Part shown: piece after piece, positions 1 through 12,640 of the stretch
Layout of the letters: each line of letters opens with the position of its first letter
Numbering within the stretch: the first letter of the stretch is position 1
From: Megamerina dolium
Lineage: Eukaryota > Arthropoda > Insecta > Diptera > Megamerinidae
Assembly (NCBI GenBank): GCA_963854835.1
Contig: OY978527.1
Location: 23,581,057-23,645,056 of the forward strand
Direction of reading: 5' to 3'
Length of the DNA stretch: 64,000 nucleotides
Translations under genes and position numbers: made by a program
Notes under the pieces: model-generated
Told to the model about the DNA's origin: nothing
The model's database searches: none
Seen by the model: the letters and a program-made list of their open reading frames with translations, nothing else

Positions 1-815
1 ACCCCAACAACATTGTAACTCGCGGTTGTCCACTGTGTAGGAACACACCCTTTTCGCCATTGCCCGGATTTCCTTAAATTAAGCATAGAATAACGGTACA
101 ATGTTGTAAAAAAGCAGAAACTGTGTGGCAATTGCTTTGCTAATTCTCACGACCGTAGCAATAGCAAAAGCATATTCACGTGTTCGTTTTGTGCGAAAAC
201 GCATCATTCTTTACTTCATAGGCTAGAGAATGCTTCCAGCACTCGTTGCGATGCAACTCCCGAGTCAACTCCCACTGAAACATCAGCTGAACGTTCTTGT
301 CAGCGTACTTGTACTTCTCAGCTGCGAGTTGTTCCGAAGGAAAAACACAATGCAGCTTTGGATACAGTACCAATCACGACAATCCTCCCACCAGTGAATT
401 CTACTTCCCTCAGAACGGTTTCATCGTTCCACAGCAGAATCAGTTTCGATAAACTTCCATATCCATCTTCTTACGCTCGATGTGATAAGCTTCAGACACA
501 AATGAGTAGTCGAAAACACGCTACAATTCCCAAAAAATCCCTCCAAACAAGTAAGAGCGTTATTTCGTTAAACACTACTATTTCGAAGACATGCTGCCCG
601 CTATGTAGAGGCATGCACCCGCTACGACAATGCACAGAGTTCTCCAAGCTTACGGTTGAAGAGAGAATACTCTTTGTGCGTCAGCAAAAAATTTGCATAA
701 ACTGCTTGGCAACTTCACATACCCTTGCAAAATGCCACAGTGAGTTTTCATGCCGTCTTTGTGGGAAGCAACATCATTCCCTGCTTCACAGAGCACGGCA
801 TGACCCGAGAGCAAA
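1..815 (+). pseudogene. BEL/Pao-type Gag zinc-knuckle region, present twice in tandem
   Basis: Two copies of the cysteine/histidine-rich C-terminal Gag region typical of BEL/Pao retrotransposons lie one after the other. Copy 1 starts at base 27 (CPLCRNTHPFRHC) and, after a frame change near base 85, ends with CSFCAKTHHSLLHR near 225. Copy 2 runs from about 592 (CPLCRGMHPLRQC) through NCLATSHTLAKC to CRLCGKQHHSLLHR near 805. The pattern CxxC-x3-HPLxxC, CxNCL, CxxC-x3-HHSLLH is that of BEL/Pao Gag. The second copy continues open to 1095, but the sequence after about 820 no longer looks like Gag. No start codon or matrix/capsid region is visible, so this is a 5'-truncated, frameshifted relic. 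It could be two elements joined or an internal duplication. Confidence 0.6.
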
Positions 816-849
816 GCGGAAAGTTCGACATTATACAATGCTCCCCCCA

Positions 850-1138
850 GATGCAGTGGATCGATCTTACAGATCGCATCCAAGAAGATGGCAACTCCCG
901 TCAAATGTATTTCCCACCAGACGTAATACTTCCCATACAGCAATATCCAACGGAATATCGAGTTCTGCGTGTCACTCCCCAAAAAGGCTCGTTCAATCAA
1001 CGAGAGTACTCGAATGTCAATGCAATCGATCCCACCTAATATTGGCCTCCCAAAATTGTTGTCACGTAAAAGGTGATTTGAAGATTGTGGCTTGAGCAAT
1101 ATATAAGCCTCTGATGCCACACCCATATTATGTAGCAA
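850..1138 (-). pseudogene. BEL/Pao-type pol fragment (protease to RT linker), opposite strand
   Basis: Read on the minus strand, this stretch has the succession found between the protease and reverse transcriptase of BEL/Pao Pol: NNFGRPILGGIDCIDI, then LGSDTQNSIFRWIL. It resembles the family pattern 'DPxFxxPGxIDxLLGAD ... AQxTxFGWIL'. No catalytic motif is visible and the flanks lose similarity. It abuts the plus-strand Gag relic head to head near 820-850, which implies an inversion or two independent insertions. The match is short, so a chance resemblance is possible. Confidence 0.4.
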
Positions 1139-1900
1139 TGTTTTGTCAGACTACACGATACTGACCGTCATACGCATCCCACTCTCACATTGTTCAGTTC
1201 ACTGTGGGTTCCCGAGTTAATTCCCGAGATTCTACGAAGCTTCAATGGAACTATGCACTGGCATAGTGTATATGCGTATGAATAATCCCATGTGTTAATT
1301 TCACATTATTTGCTACATATTCATGAACCTAAAACATGCAGATTCTACCTGAGTTTAGAACTCGTCACGAGCGGTACATTCTATGGCAATCCCGATAATA
1401 TAGAATTATTAATTCGGTCAGTCAACTACGTTGACTTGCCGAATCCTTTGATCTGGTCTACGACCAGCCCTGATAGAATCTACTCACCTAAGATGGTGTG
1501 ATCCAATCCCGATCCACACACCAATCAACATTGATCTACATTCTACAACCAATGCTTCAACAATCACCATCCGTTCCTCGCTGCAATTTGTCATCGATCA
1601 ACGTTCGCTTCGAGATCTGCAATCAACATCCTCAACAATCAACATGCGTCATCACTCCTCAAGGGCTCTTTTTCACTCGTATGAACGTCAACCTTCCACT
1701 TCAATTTCCCGCTTTTCCTTATGGTGTATCATCGCACATATACGCATAGGAATATTTAGAGTTAATTTTGATTACATTTAGGATTAGTATAAGTTATATG
1801 AAATATTGTATTTTCTTTTTTATTAACTTCTCCTTTTAATTTTTCCCCCTCAAACCCTTCGTCTTGGGTGGAGGTTCTGTCTCTTTTGCAGTATTCCTGC
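1139..1900. other. No gene seen
   Basis: AT-rich, stop-rich sequence. The short ORFs here show no domain or codon pattern. A purine-rich run just before 1914 is treated with the following LTR-like repeat. Confidence 0.5.
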
Positions 1901-1913
1901 AAGGGGGGCGGAA

Positions 1914-2430
1914 TGTCTACGCCAGAACATGTGATTCGCGCACTGCCCGTAAAATGTTTGCATGGATTAGCAACCCTAGTGTAAGTCTCTTTCCTCCCGC
2001 TATTTTTCGTTCTCATTCTCTCTTTCTCTCACTCCCATACTCTCTTTTCTTTTACTTTAGCTATTCACTTTCTGTTTATTTACTTTGCTATTATTGTTGA
2101 TCAACTCCGTATTAAAGCAGTGCGCGAATTTTCCCTTCCCGATCATAATTATATATATTTAATTTTAAATATCTTTAATAAAATGTTAAACAACTTAAAT
2201 ATTGAATTATAAAAAGTTGAAATTAAAATTAATTACCCAATTTCCCATATCTCGATTCCCTTTAATATAATAAATAGATTTAATGTTAAACAAGAATTTA
2301 AAATTAGTGCTAAACATTGTTGCAACAACAACGACTCCCCCAGCACCGTCGTCAACACCTCAGCCGCCACCACGACTTGTAGGCAAGTGCACCACATCAC
2401 AACAAGCCCACCGGTATTCATTCGCTCTCC
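1914..2430 (+). repeat. Probable BEL/Pao 3' LTR with preceding polypurine tract
   Basis: A purine tract (AAGGGGGGCGGAA, about 1901-1913) is followed directly by TGTCTACGCC, the look of a polypurine tract/LTR junction. The same TGTCTACGCC start recurs at 19330. Both copies go on with a CT-rich (TCTCTTTCTCTC-like) stretch, a CAGTGCGCG word, an A/T-rich part, and a region of CAACAAC words ending near 'GCCCACCGG'. The 3' boundary is not defined, and part of the downstream sequence may be leader rather than LTR. Association with the Gag relic upstream on the same strand is inferred from position. Confidence 0.4.
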
Positions 2431-2440
2431 GCTGAAACAA

Positions 2441-2442
2441 TA

Positions 2443-2530
<88 letters not shown>
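2441..2530. repeat. (TA)n array, left segment
   Basis: Nearly pure TA dinucleotide repeat. It ends with the TA that forms the left target duplication of the Tc1-like element beginning at 2531. With 4177-4401 and 6137-6737 it was probably one continuous array before two insertions. Confidence 0.85.
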
Positions 2531-2532
<2 letters not shown>

Positions 2533-4176
2533 GTGGCTCCCAGCTTATTTCGTACAGTGACAGTTTAAAAATTGCTGCAGTCGTAATTCCTAATATAGCA
2601 AAAATTTTAACAAAATATAAATGCCATTTTAGAAAGGAAGGTTTGTTTTTTATTTTCCAAAATTTACTTTTTCAAAATTTTAGTGTTTGACACTATAAAA
2701 AAATAAAATAAGAAAAAAATAGGAAAATTCCTTTCACAGCTTATTTCGTACAGTCTCTTTAAGTTCAAAAACAAAGTAAGTTGATTTTAATATTTAGTTG
2801 ACATCCCTTAGCGTTAATGACAGCCTGGAGTCTATTTGGCATTGAATCCACCAATTTTTGAGTGATGTCTGGTGTGATTTTTTTCCATTCTTCCATCAGT
2901 ACCTTCTTTAGGTCTTGCTTATTAGAAATCTTGTGTGTTCTTATTTTATTGTCCAAAATAGACCAAAGATTTTCAATCACATTCATGTCAGGTGACTGTG
3001 GTGGTGGAGACATCAAGTGTGGGCAGTTCCAAATAAGCCAAGATTGCACAATCCCAGATTTATGTTTTGGGTCATTATCTTGGTAGTACCGAAATTCTTC
3101 CCGCAAACCCAGTTTGTCTGCACTTTGAAGTAAATTGTTTTTCAGAATCTCGAGGTACTTCATTTTGTCCATTGTTTCCTCAATAAAAACCAATTCACCT
3201 ACTCCGGCTGCTGACATACAGGCCCAAACCATCACGCTACCGCCACCATGCTTCACTGTGGGCTTAAGGTTCTCCTTGTTTAGCTCGGTATTCGCTTTAC
3301 GCCAAACATATGACATTCCGTCCGAGCCAAAAATATTAAACTTAGACTCATCCGCGAAAATAACGGTATTCCAGAACGCAGGAGTCTTAATAATATGCTC
3401 TTTGGCGAAGTCAAGTCGGCGTTGTATATTCATTTTTGAAATGAATGGTTTCTTTCGGGCTACTCGACCGTTCAAGTCATGATTGCGCAGCACACGTCGG
3501 ACAGTTTCAGCACTGGATGATTTTCCTATTTCACGCTGAACCTCTGCAGCCAACTTCGGAGCGGATAACTTTGGATTTTTCTTAATTTTTCGTACAATAT
3601 AACGCTCGTCTGAAGCGTTGAAAATCTTATTAGGTGCTTCTCTGCCCTTGTTCTCCAACCGATTTTCGCGAACGAAGCGTTGAATGATGTATTGGACAGT
3701 TGAGGCACTTAAATTTGTCATTTCAGCAATTTTTCGCACACTCTGACCTTTCCTAAAATGGTTAATTACCAGTTTACGCTGTTCCATCGTTGTACGACGA
3801 CCCATAACGCTAAATGTTTAATTTACAGCACTTTAACTATTTAAAATAATAATAATAAAAATTGTTATAATAGTTAAAAAGGTCCAAAAACTCATACAAT
3901 TCAAAAAAACTTTGTAACTGCGCGGCAGAATGAAACTTACTTACATTGAAGTTTGTGTACGAAATAAGATGTGAGCTGAAAATCAGCTGATCAATAGTTT
4001 TTCTTTCTTGCATGACAAAAAGAACAATTTTTGGGGTTCCCCGTTTTCTTATTAGGTTTACTAAACACATACATAGACATCTACATTCAAAACTTATTGA
4101 TAAGTTTTTTAGTTTCGATGTTACAGCCATGTACATAAAAATATATACACTGTACGAAATAAGCTGTGAGCCACTG
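2531..4176 (-). mobile_element. Tc1-like DNA transposon with IR/DR ends, 1646 bp, apparently intact
   Basis: The outer ends 2531-2559 and 4148-4176 are inverted repeats of 29 bp with one mismatch (CAGTGGCTC at the tip, TTATTTCGTACAGTG inside) and are flanked by TA on both sides. An inner copy of the same word lies about 200 bp in on each side: 2735-2754 on the left and 3955-3974 on the right. The DNA between outer and inner repeats is not itself inverted. This is the IR/DR arrangement known from Sleeping Beauty-, Minos- and S-type Tc1 elements. The element carries one uninterrupted transposase gene on the minus strand. Intact ends, TA duplication and ORF suggest a young, possibly active copy; activity cannot be judged from sequence. 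Confidence 0.92.
2765..3805 (-). CDS. Tc1-family DD34E transposase, full length
   Basis: An uninterrupted 346-residue ORF inside the 2531-4176 element, encoding the nuclear cut-and-paste transposase. Residues about 1-120 form the bipartite paired-like DNA-binding region: the first helix-turn-helix includes QSVRKIAEMTNLSASTVQYI, and a second helical unit ends before RVARKKPF. The DDE catalytic core follows, with D152 in FADESKF, the HGGGSVMVW box at 186-194, D243 in YQDNDPKH and E278 in NVIENLW. D243 and E278 are separated by 34 residues, the Tc1 DD34E spacing. Length matches the family (about 340 aa). The ATG at 3805 lies about 370 bp inside the right end, and the inner terminal repeat lies upstream of it. 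No frameshift or stop was found. Among the three Tc1 copies seen here it is the only one without visible lesions. Confidence 0.93.
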   Translation of the reverse strand: MGRRTTMEQRKLVINHFRKGQSVRKIAEMTNLSASTVQYIIQRFVRENRLENKGREAPNKIFNASDERYIVRKIKKNPKLSAPKLAAEVQREIGKSSSAETVRRVLRNHDLNGRVARKKPFISKMNIQRRLDFAKEHIIKTPAFWNTVIFADESKFNIFGSDGMSYVWRKANTELNKENLKPTVKHGGGSVMVWACMSAAGVGELVFIEETMDKMKYLEILKNNLLQSADKLGLREEFRYYQDNDPKHKSGIVQSWLIWNCPHLMSPPPQSPDMNVIENLWSILDNKIRTHKISNKQDLKKVLMEEWKKITPDITQKLVDSMPNRLQAVINAKGCQLNIKINLLCF

Positions 4177-7300
<3,124 letters not shown>

Positions 7301-8996
7301 CTATTTTCGTTTGTGTAGTAATTGTTGATGCTCCAGTAATAAAACAGAATTTGCGAAGACCGTTTTACAATGACAACACATTGTTACACCTTCTACTGTA
7401 GTCGCTGTGTGTGGAACAATCGTTTTGCCAGCAATACTCAACACATTATGCCTAACTTTCATATGAGTTATTAAAGATTGCTTAAAATTAAAAGCGGCTC
7501 CACAAAGCTCACATTTGTTTCCCCGTGCATTTTTATGTATTTTCATATGTTGTACCAAAGTGTTATGACGCCCAAATGTAGCGCCACATTCGTTGCAAGC
7601 GTGATTACGTTCGCCTGTATGCCCGACTTGATGGTCCCTCAGTCGCTCTAGTGAAAAGAATGCCATTTGACATTCTTCGCATTTGTGAGGGCGATTGTTT
7701 TGATGACGCCTCATATGCTTTGATAGCATGCCGGTTGCATAAAAACCTCTACCACATTCAGTGCACATGTAAGGCTTTTCTCCCGTATGTATGCGTTCAT
7801 GAATTTCTAATTCATTCTTTGTGTAAAACTTTTTCGAGCAATGTGAACAAATATGATTCTTTATACCCGTGTGTCGTAAACGATGTTGTCTTAAAGAAGA
7901 TTTTATCTTAAAAGCTGAATCACACAAGTCACACTTAAATGCTCGTACATCGCCATGTATAGGTTGGTGCGCGCGTAGATTACTCATAGAAGGAAATAAT
8001 TTTTTGCACACCTCGCATACATAAGGATCTTTTTTCTTCCGCTTATGTGATTTAATTGAAAACCCATCGTCTTCTTCCCGCTTAATCTGTTTAGAATTAA
8101 TACAGTTATAAACAAAATCATGATATTACGCTTTATATCTTACTCTAACATAATTTAAGTTTGCATTTTCTGGTTCATCAATATTTGGCTCCATTTTCTT
8201 CCTTGTTCGTAATTTCTTTGGAACAGCATTAGTTGTGCTCTGTGAAATAGTTTTAAATTTAGCTAAACTAAGCACGTACATAATTCTCTTAATCTTTTAC
8301 ATCTGGTATGTCTTCGGTAGCGCACAACTCTTTATTTTTGCTTTTGACATTAGCCGATTTATTACTTTTGTCCTTTTGTTTTTTGTGCAACTCTTTCGGC
8401 GTAACATTAATATCTGATTCCTGTTACAAAGTTTGGAATTTAGCTAGGTTAAACAGGTGACATATTTTTCTTACATTGGGAATATCTTCAGCTGAGTAAA
8501 AGCCTTCATTTTCATGTTCGAGGATATTGTCCTTTTTTTGTTTCCGTAGTCTCATTGGACAATCGACGATTTCTTCCTATTAAATAGATTAAATTATAGC
8601 CAAGTTATGTAAATACAAAATTTCCCTATTTTGAGTTCTTACATCCGTCTTATTTTCAATCGAATCAAATTCTACATATTCCGGTTCATCTATAGTCTCT
8701 TGTTTCGTTGCTCCCACCGTTACTTCAATTACTTCGAATGCTGCAAGTCCGCAACTATCTTCACTGTCGACATCACATTTAATTTTTTCATTTAATATAT
8801 TTTGAATGACATGTCGAGTTCCATTATTGTCCGGGATCCACTTAACATCAGTGTAGTGTACCTTAGATATGTGATCCAATAACGTTGGGAAATGCTCATA
8901 CTTTTTGTCACATAATGAACAATGGAATGCAAACAATTTTTGCGATGTTATGAAAACCTCTCCACATCGTGCTATGCAAATATCATTTTCCTCCAT
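7301..8996 (-). CDS. C2H2 zinc-finger protein, five coding exons, about 485 aa
   Basis: Predicted exons on the minus strand are 8996-8643, 8576-8475, 8420-8301, 8239-8144 and 8086-7301 (TAG at 7303-7301). Every junction has GT..AG and phase 0, so the reading frame stays open across all five. Exon 1 (118 codons) starts MEENDICI and has one N-terminal finger (HCSLCDKKY...HISKVH) followed by an acidic tail. Exons 2-4 are short, basic/acidic linkers (34, 40 and 32 codons). Exon 5 holds eight C2H2 fingers with TGEKPY-type linkers between some, ending in HKRK. The protein is probably a nuclear sequence-specific DNA-binding factor; its target is unknown. The same architecture recurs in the broken copy at 21.3-22.8 kb and the gene at 44.1-45.4 kb. 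The start is supported by conservation of MEEND in the 44-kb paralog. Splice sites are predicted by eye only. Confidence 0.8.
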
Positions 8997-9237
8997 TATT
9001 CTAAAAATGCCAAGATGTGTGAAAATACTCAAATGAAGAAAATACAAATAAATCCATACTGCTATGCAAGGTATACACACACCAACAATTGATTCAACAT
9101 AGGCATGTTGGACAAACGGTTGTATCATGTACAGTATGGTTATACAACCAGCGGTGGGTGGAGGTTTCGGTCGTACAATGGAATGGAACGTGTGTACGCA
9201 GATTGTACAACAAGCTTTGTTTACATTTGTCGTTATA

Positions 9238-9502
9238 GTTGATTTCACGGAAAAAGAGATATCATCGATTCCGCATTTTGCGAAGTGTTGAACGCGATGA
9301 ATATGACAATAATAAAGTTGTACAACGCATTGTACATCGTGTTGATACGTGTATACTAAACACCCAACCAACTCATTGTACAATGTGTGTAACCATCGGT
9401 TGGAGCGTGTATGTTCTGCATTAGAATTGATTTCACGGAAAAATTGGTATCATCGATTCCGCTTTTTGCGAAGTATTCAACGTGATGAATATGAGAATAA
9501 TG
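9238..9502. repeat. Direct repeat of about 78 bp upstream of zinc-finger gene 1
   Basis: The segments 9238-9315 and 9425-9502 match closely: both contain TGATTTCACGGAAAAA, ATCATCGATTCCGC and GCGATGAATATGA-like words. They are separated by about 110 bp of unrelated DNA. The second copy runs directly into the MITE cluster at 9501. Function unknown; it could be a promoter-region duplication or part of another repeat. Confidence 0.6.
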
Positions 9503-10219
9503 CTGCAACTAGCCACCGACGTAGCGTACGTACGTACCGCCCGTACGTAAGAACATACAAAATTGCATTGATTTTCTCCGCTACGAGCAACGTCTACGTC
9601 ACCGTCATACGGTGGTGAGTTTTCGTTTACACGACATTCCCATAAGATAGGTCGTGTCAGCTGACACGTTCTACGTTTTTACGTCGGTGGCTAGTTGCAG
9701 CATAGCTTTTGACAAATTTTTGCTCTTACGTACGGGCGGTACGTACGTACGCTAGGTCGGTGGCTAGTTGCAGCATAATGCTGCAACTAGCCACCGACGT
9801 AAAAACGTAGAACGTGTCAGCTGACACGACCTATCTTATGGGAATGTCGTGTTAACGAAAACTCACCACCGTATGACGGTGACGTAGACGTTGCTCGTAG
9901 CGGAGAGAATCAACAGCAATTTGATTTTTTAAGTAAAAACGTGTTAAGTTTATTTTTTTTTGTTTTAATTAATCAAAACTATCATCGTGTTTAGTTATTT
10001 ATTAAAATCTATTATCTATATTATGAAATTTGAACATGAAAATGGTAAGTGTGATTAAAAGCATGCACGCACAGTGATACATGGCAACATTGTAATATAT
10101 GTATACAAAAAACAACAGTCGATTTCTCCGTCGCTGCTACGGGCATAACTTTTGACAAATTTTTGCTCTTACGTACGGGCGGTACGTACGTACGCTACGT
10201 CGGAGGCTAGTTGCAGCAT
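9501..10219. mobile_element. Cluster of MITE-like elements with shared 23-bp ends
   Basis: All ends share TGCTGCAACTAGCCACCGAC or its complement. The first unit, 9501-9703, has one end rich in CGTACGTACG (type A) and the other rich in GTCAGCTGACAC (type B). A type A end fragment follows at 9704-9777, then a longer unit, 9778-10219, in the opposite orientation with B and A ends. The segment of about 9560-9703 is a near-perfect inverted repeat of 9779-9925, forming a large palindrome with a 75-bp centre. Flanking TA at the outer edges would fit a TA target duplication, but this is ambiguous. No transposase is encoded. A decayed relative lies at 20755-20870. Confidence 0.7.
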
Positions 10220-11582
10220 TATGCTTGTAGAGTGTAGACTTGTAGAGTGTAGTTTTCGTTCTTCGAGAGAGGGCTCGACTTCTCAATTGCTTACTCAGCC
10301 CAAAGTAACACCTGTTAGCAAGAGTTATCCTACGCATGATCTCCAAACTGACGTCATTACTGCTGTTAATGCTGGTTCCAAGATAGACAAAGTCCCTTAC
10401 TACTTCAAAAGCGTAGTTGTCAACAGTGACGTGCTGTCCAAGACGCCGGGACTCTTTGTTTGTTGACACTAGATACTTCGTCTTGCCCTCGTTCACCGTG
10501 AGACCCATCCGACGCGACTCTCTTTCCAACTCTGAGAATGCTGCACTGACTGCTCGCGTGTTCATGCCGATTATGTCAATATCGTCGGCATACGCTAACA
10601 GCATGACACTTTTGTTGAAGATAGTGCCATTATGTCGTAGATCAGCAGCTCGTATTATTTTCTCCATAATAAGATTGAAGAAGTCGCACGATAACGAATT
10701 ACCTTGTCTGAAACCCCGTTCGGTATTAAACGGTGCGGAGAGGTCCTTCCCAATTTTCACTGCACAACGGGAGTTATGCAGTGTCATTCTACAAAGTCGA
10801 ATGAGCTTTGCAGGAATACCGAACTCAGACATTGTTGCATAGAGGTAATTCCTTACCGGACTGTCGAAAGCGGCTTTATAATCAACAAATAGGTGGTGTG
10901 TGTCGATCTGTTTTTCTTGGGTCTTCTCCAGGATTTGGCGCAGTGTGAAAATCTGGTCGATGGTGGATTTACCAGGTCTGAAGCCACACTGATAAGGTCC
11001 AATCAGGTTGCTGAGTATAGGCTTCAACCTTTCACACGTTACGCTCGATAGAACCTTGTACGCGATGCTCAGGAGACTTATTCCACGGTAGTTGGCGCAA
11101 ATTGTGGGGTCTCCTTTTTTATGTACAGGACAGAGAACACTGAGCCTCCAATCATCAGGCATGCTTTCATCCGACCATATTCTGCTTATGAGCTGGTGCA
11201 TGCGGGTGAGCAGCTCATCGCCTCCGGTCTTAAACAACTCGGCAGGCAGGCCATCAGCACCTGAAGCTTTGTTGTTCTTCAGCCTTAAAATGGCCGTTAC
11301 AACCTCGTCATAGTCGGGTGGTGGAATATCAACACCATCATCTGTAATTGGGGTTATCGGGCAATCTCCTCCACTGGCGGAATTGTTCGTAGCATCGCCA
11401 TTCAGTAACGTGGAGAAGTGTTCCCTCCATAGGCTCAGTACACTCTGGACATCCGTAACCAGATTCCCATTTGAATCACGACAAGAAGAGGCTCCGAAAG
11501 AAAAAGTATCATCGCAAAATCGGTAAAAATGAAAATGATCAAGTGGGATAAAAAAAGTCAAAAAAAAAAAAAACAAGTACAA
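10137..11582 (-). pseudogene. RTE-like non-LTR reverse transcriptase fragment, open into the adjacent MITE
   Basis: The 481-codon minus-strand ORF contains most of a non-LTR reverse transcriptase: SGADGLPAELFKTGG, CANYRGISLLSIAYKVLS, FVDYKAAFDS, ERGFRQGNSLSC and the catalytic AYADDIDIIG, followed by thumb sequence to about ALSRRTKTTLYK. Similarity starts near 11490 and the family's endonuclease is absent, so it is 5'-truncated. At about 10220 the RT is interrupted by the MITE cluster. A 15-bp in-frame tandem duplication (TTGTAGAGTGTAG words) sits at the junction, and the frame runs on into MITE sequence to 10137. The N-terminal 30 residues come from the neighbouring repeat. The same family is present with its endonuclease at 29.3-31.6 and 37.1-39.4 kb. 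RTE/BovB assignment rests on the linked CFDP2-like endonuclease there. Confidence 0.8.
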
Positions 11583-12340
11583 ATGGTTCTTTCACATTCT
11601 TGATAAAGAAATTACCACATAACGACTTCTGGACCTTCAAAAATTACATAAGTATGACTGATGCGAAATTCCAGAACATATTGCGGTTCATTGAAAAGGA
11701 TATAAAAAAAGTGAAACGCCTGTTGGAAATGTATCAATAGTTGTTAACTCTTTCCTATATTGGCTTCAAGGCACTGAATTTTTCCTATATCGCTAGCAAT
11801 TTTAGACAATCGCTGTTGCATAGCATCTAGGATCTGTTCCCGTTTTTCCCGATTAGAATCACTTGGTTTTCTTGTATCTCACAAGAGTTCATTAATTTGC
11901 AGCAGAGTAATAAGCTCTTCAGCTCTTCAGATCTGCTCCACGAAAACACAATTTCTAAATAAAATAATAAAAATAAAGTTATAGAATTTCTCTGTTTAAC
12001 GAGAAATTCTCTCAATCAGTACATCTCAGAATATAAAACAAACGCGAATAGATTTCTTTAAGGGGAATTTATATAATTAATGTTGGAAATTTAATAATCC
12101 TACGCAGTTGTCAACATAATAAACATGTATGTACGAAATACCCGTAAAGCAATATTGCATTATTTAGAAATATTTTTTCTCACATTTTCTTTTTTCTCTA
12201 TAAAATTGCATAAGGCAACACTGCTGAAATTGGTCTGATTGATGGCGAGAACAGCAATTAGAACTCATTAACATGCCTATATTCAATTTTGGAGTTAATT
12301 TTTCATTTTGTATTGAAACCAACAACAATTTTTTTGATTA
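11496..12340. repeat. Unclassified interspersed repeat with two convergent relic ORFs, copy 1
   Basis: The plus strand ends a relic ORF near 11741 with a helical, lysine-rich C-terminus (FQNILRFIEKDIKKVKRLLE). The minus strand carries a relic of a MADF or trihelix Myb/SANT-like domain (about 12015-11765: SWSRSEE, then a frame change, NREKREQILDAMQQRLSKIA). Further copies are at 23680-24010 (first ORF only), 27870-28205 and 35664-35999 (second ORF only) and 49150-50180 (both parts, inverted). A Myb/SANT gene convergent with another ORF suggests a DNA transposon. No transposase motif or terminal repeat was recognised, so the class is left open. Confidence 0.5.
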
Positions 12341-12640
12341 GCGTTCAATTGATTGACCGGATCAGCTGTTCCGATCTATTTGATACAAAAGCCAATAGAG
12401 CGATTAGCCAAAACGGTTTGGTAGGTAACGTAACGTTGGAATCTGTAGAAATTAGATTTACAACCGAGCGTTTGAGAGTCATTTCTTTCTATCATATTTC
12501 TATTTTATACTAAACCTAGCTATCTCTTTCCTACTTATATAGCATATGGACTGAGCTATCCGTGTTGACTAATCGCACTCCGTTTTTCAAGTTAATTTGT
12601 TTTCTTTCTGTTACTTTACGTTTTGACTAATCGCACTCTA
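12341..12640. other. No gene seen
   Basis: AT-rich spacer between the unclassified repeat and an inverted gypsy LTR. A short open frame (to 12513) has no recognisable features. Confidence 0.4.

Noticed and set aside
7651..7911. Plus-strand ORF within the zinc-finger exon
   Set aside because: Antisense to the zinc fingers; codon pattern explained by the minus-strand gene.
9501..10219. CRISPR-like array suggested by repeated palindromic words
   Set aside because: Repeats are transposon ends of unequal spacing and opposite orientation in an animal genome; no regular spacers.
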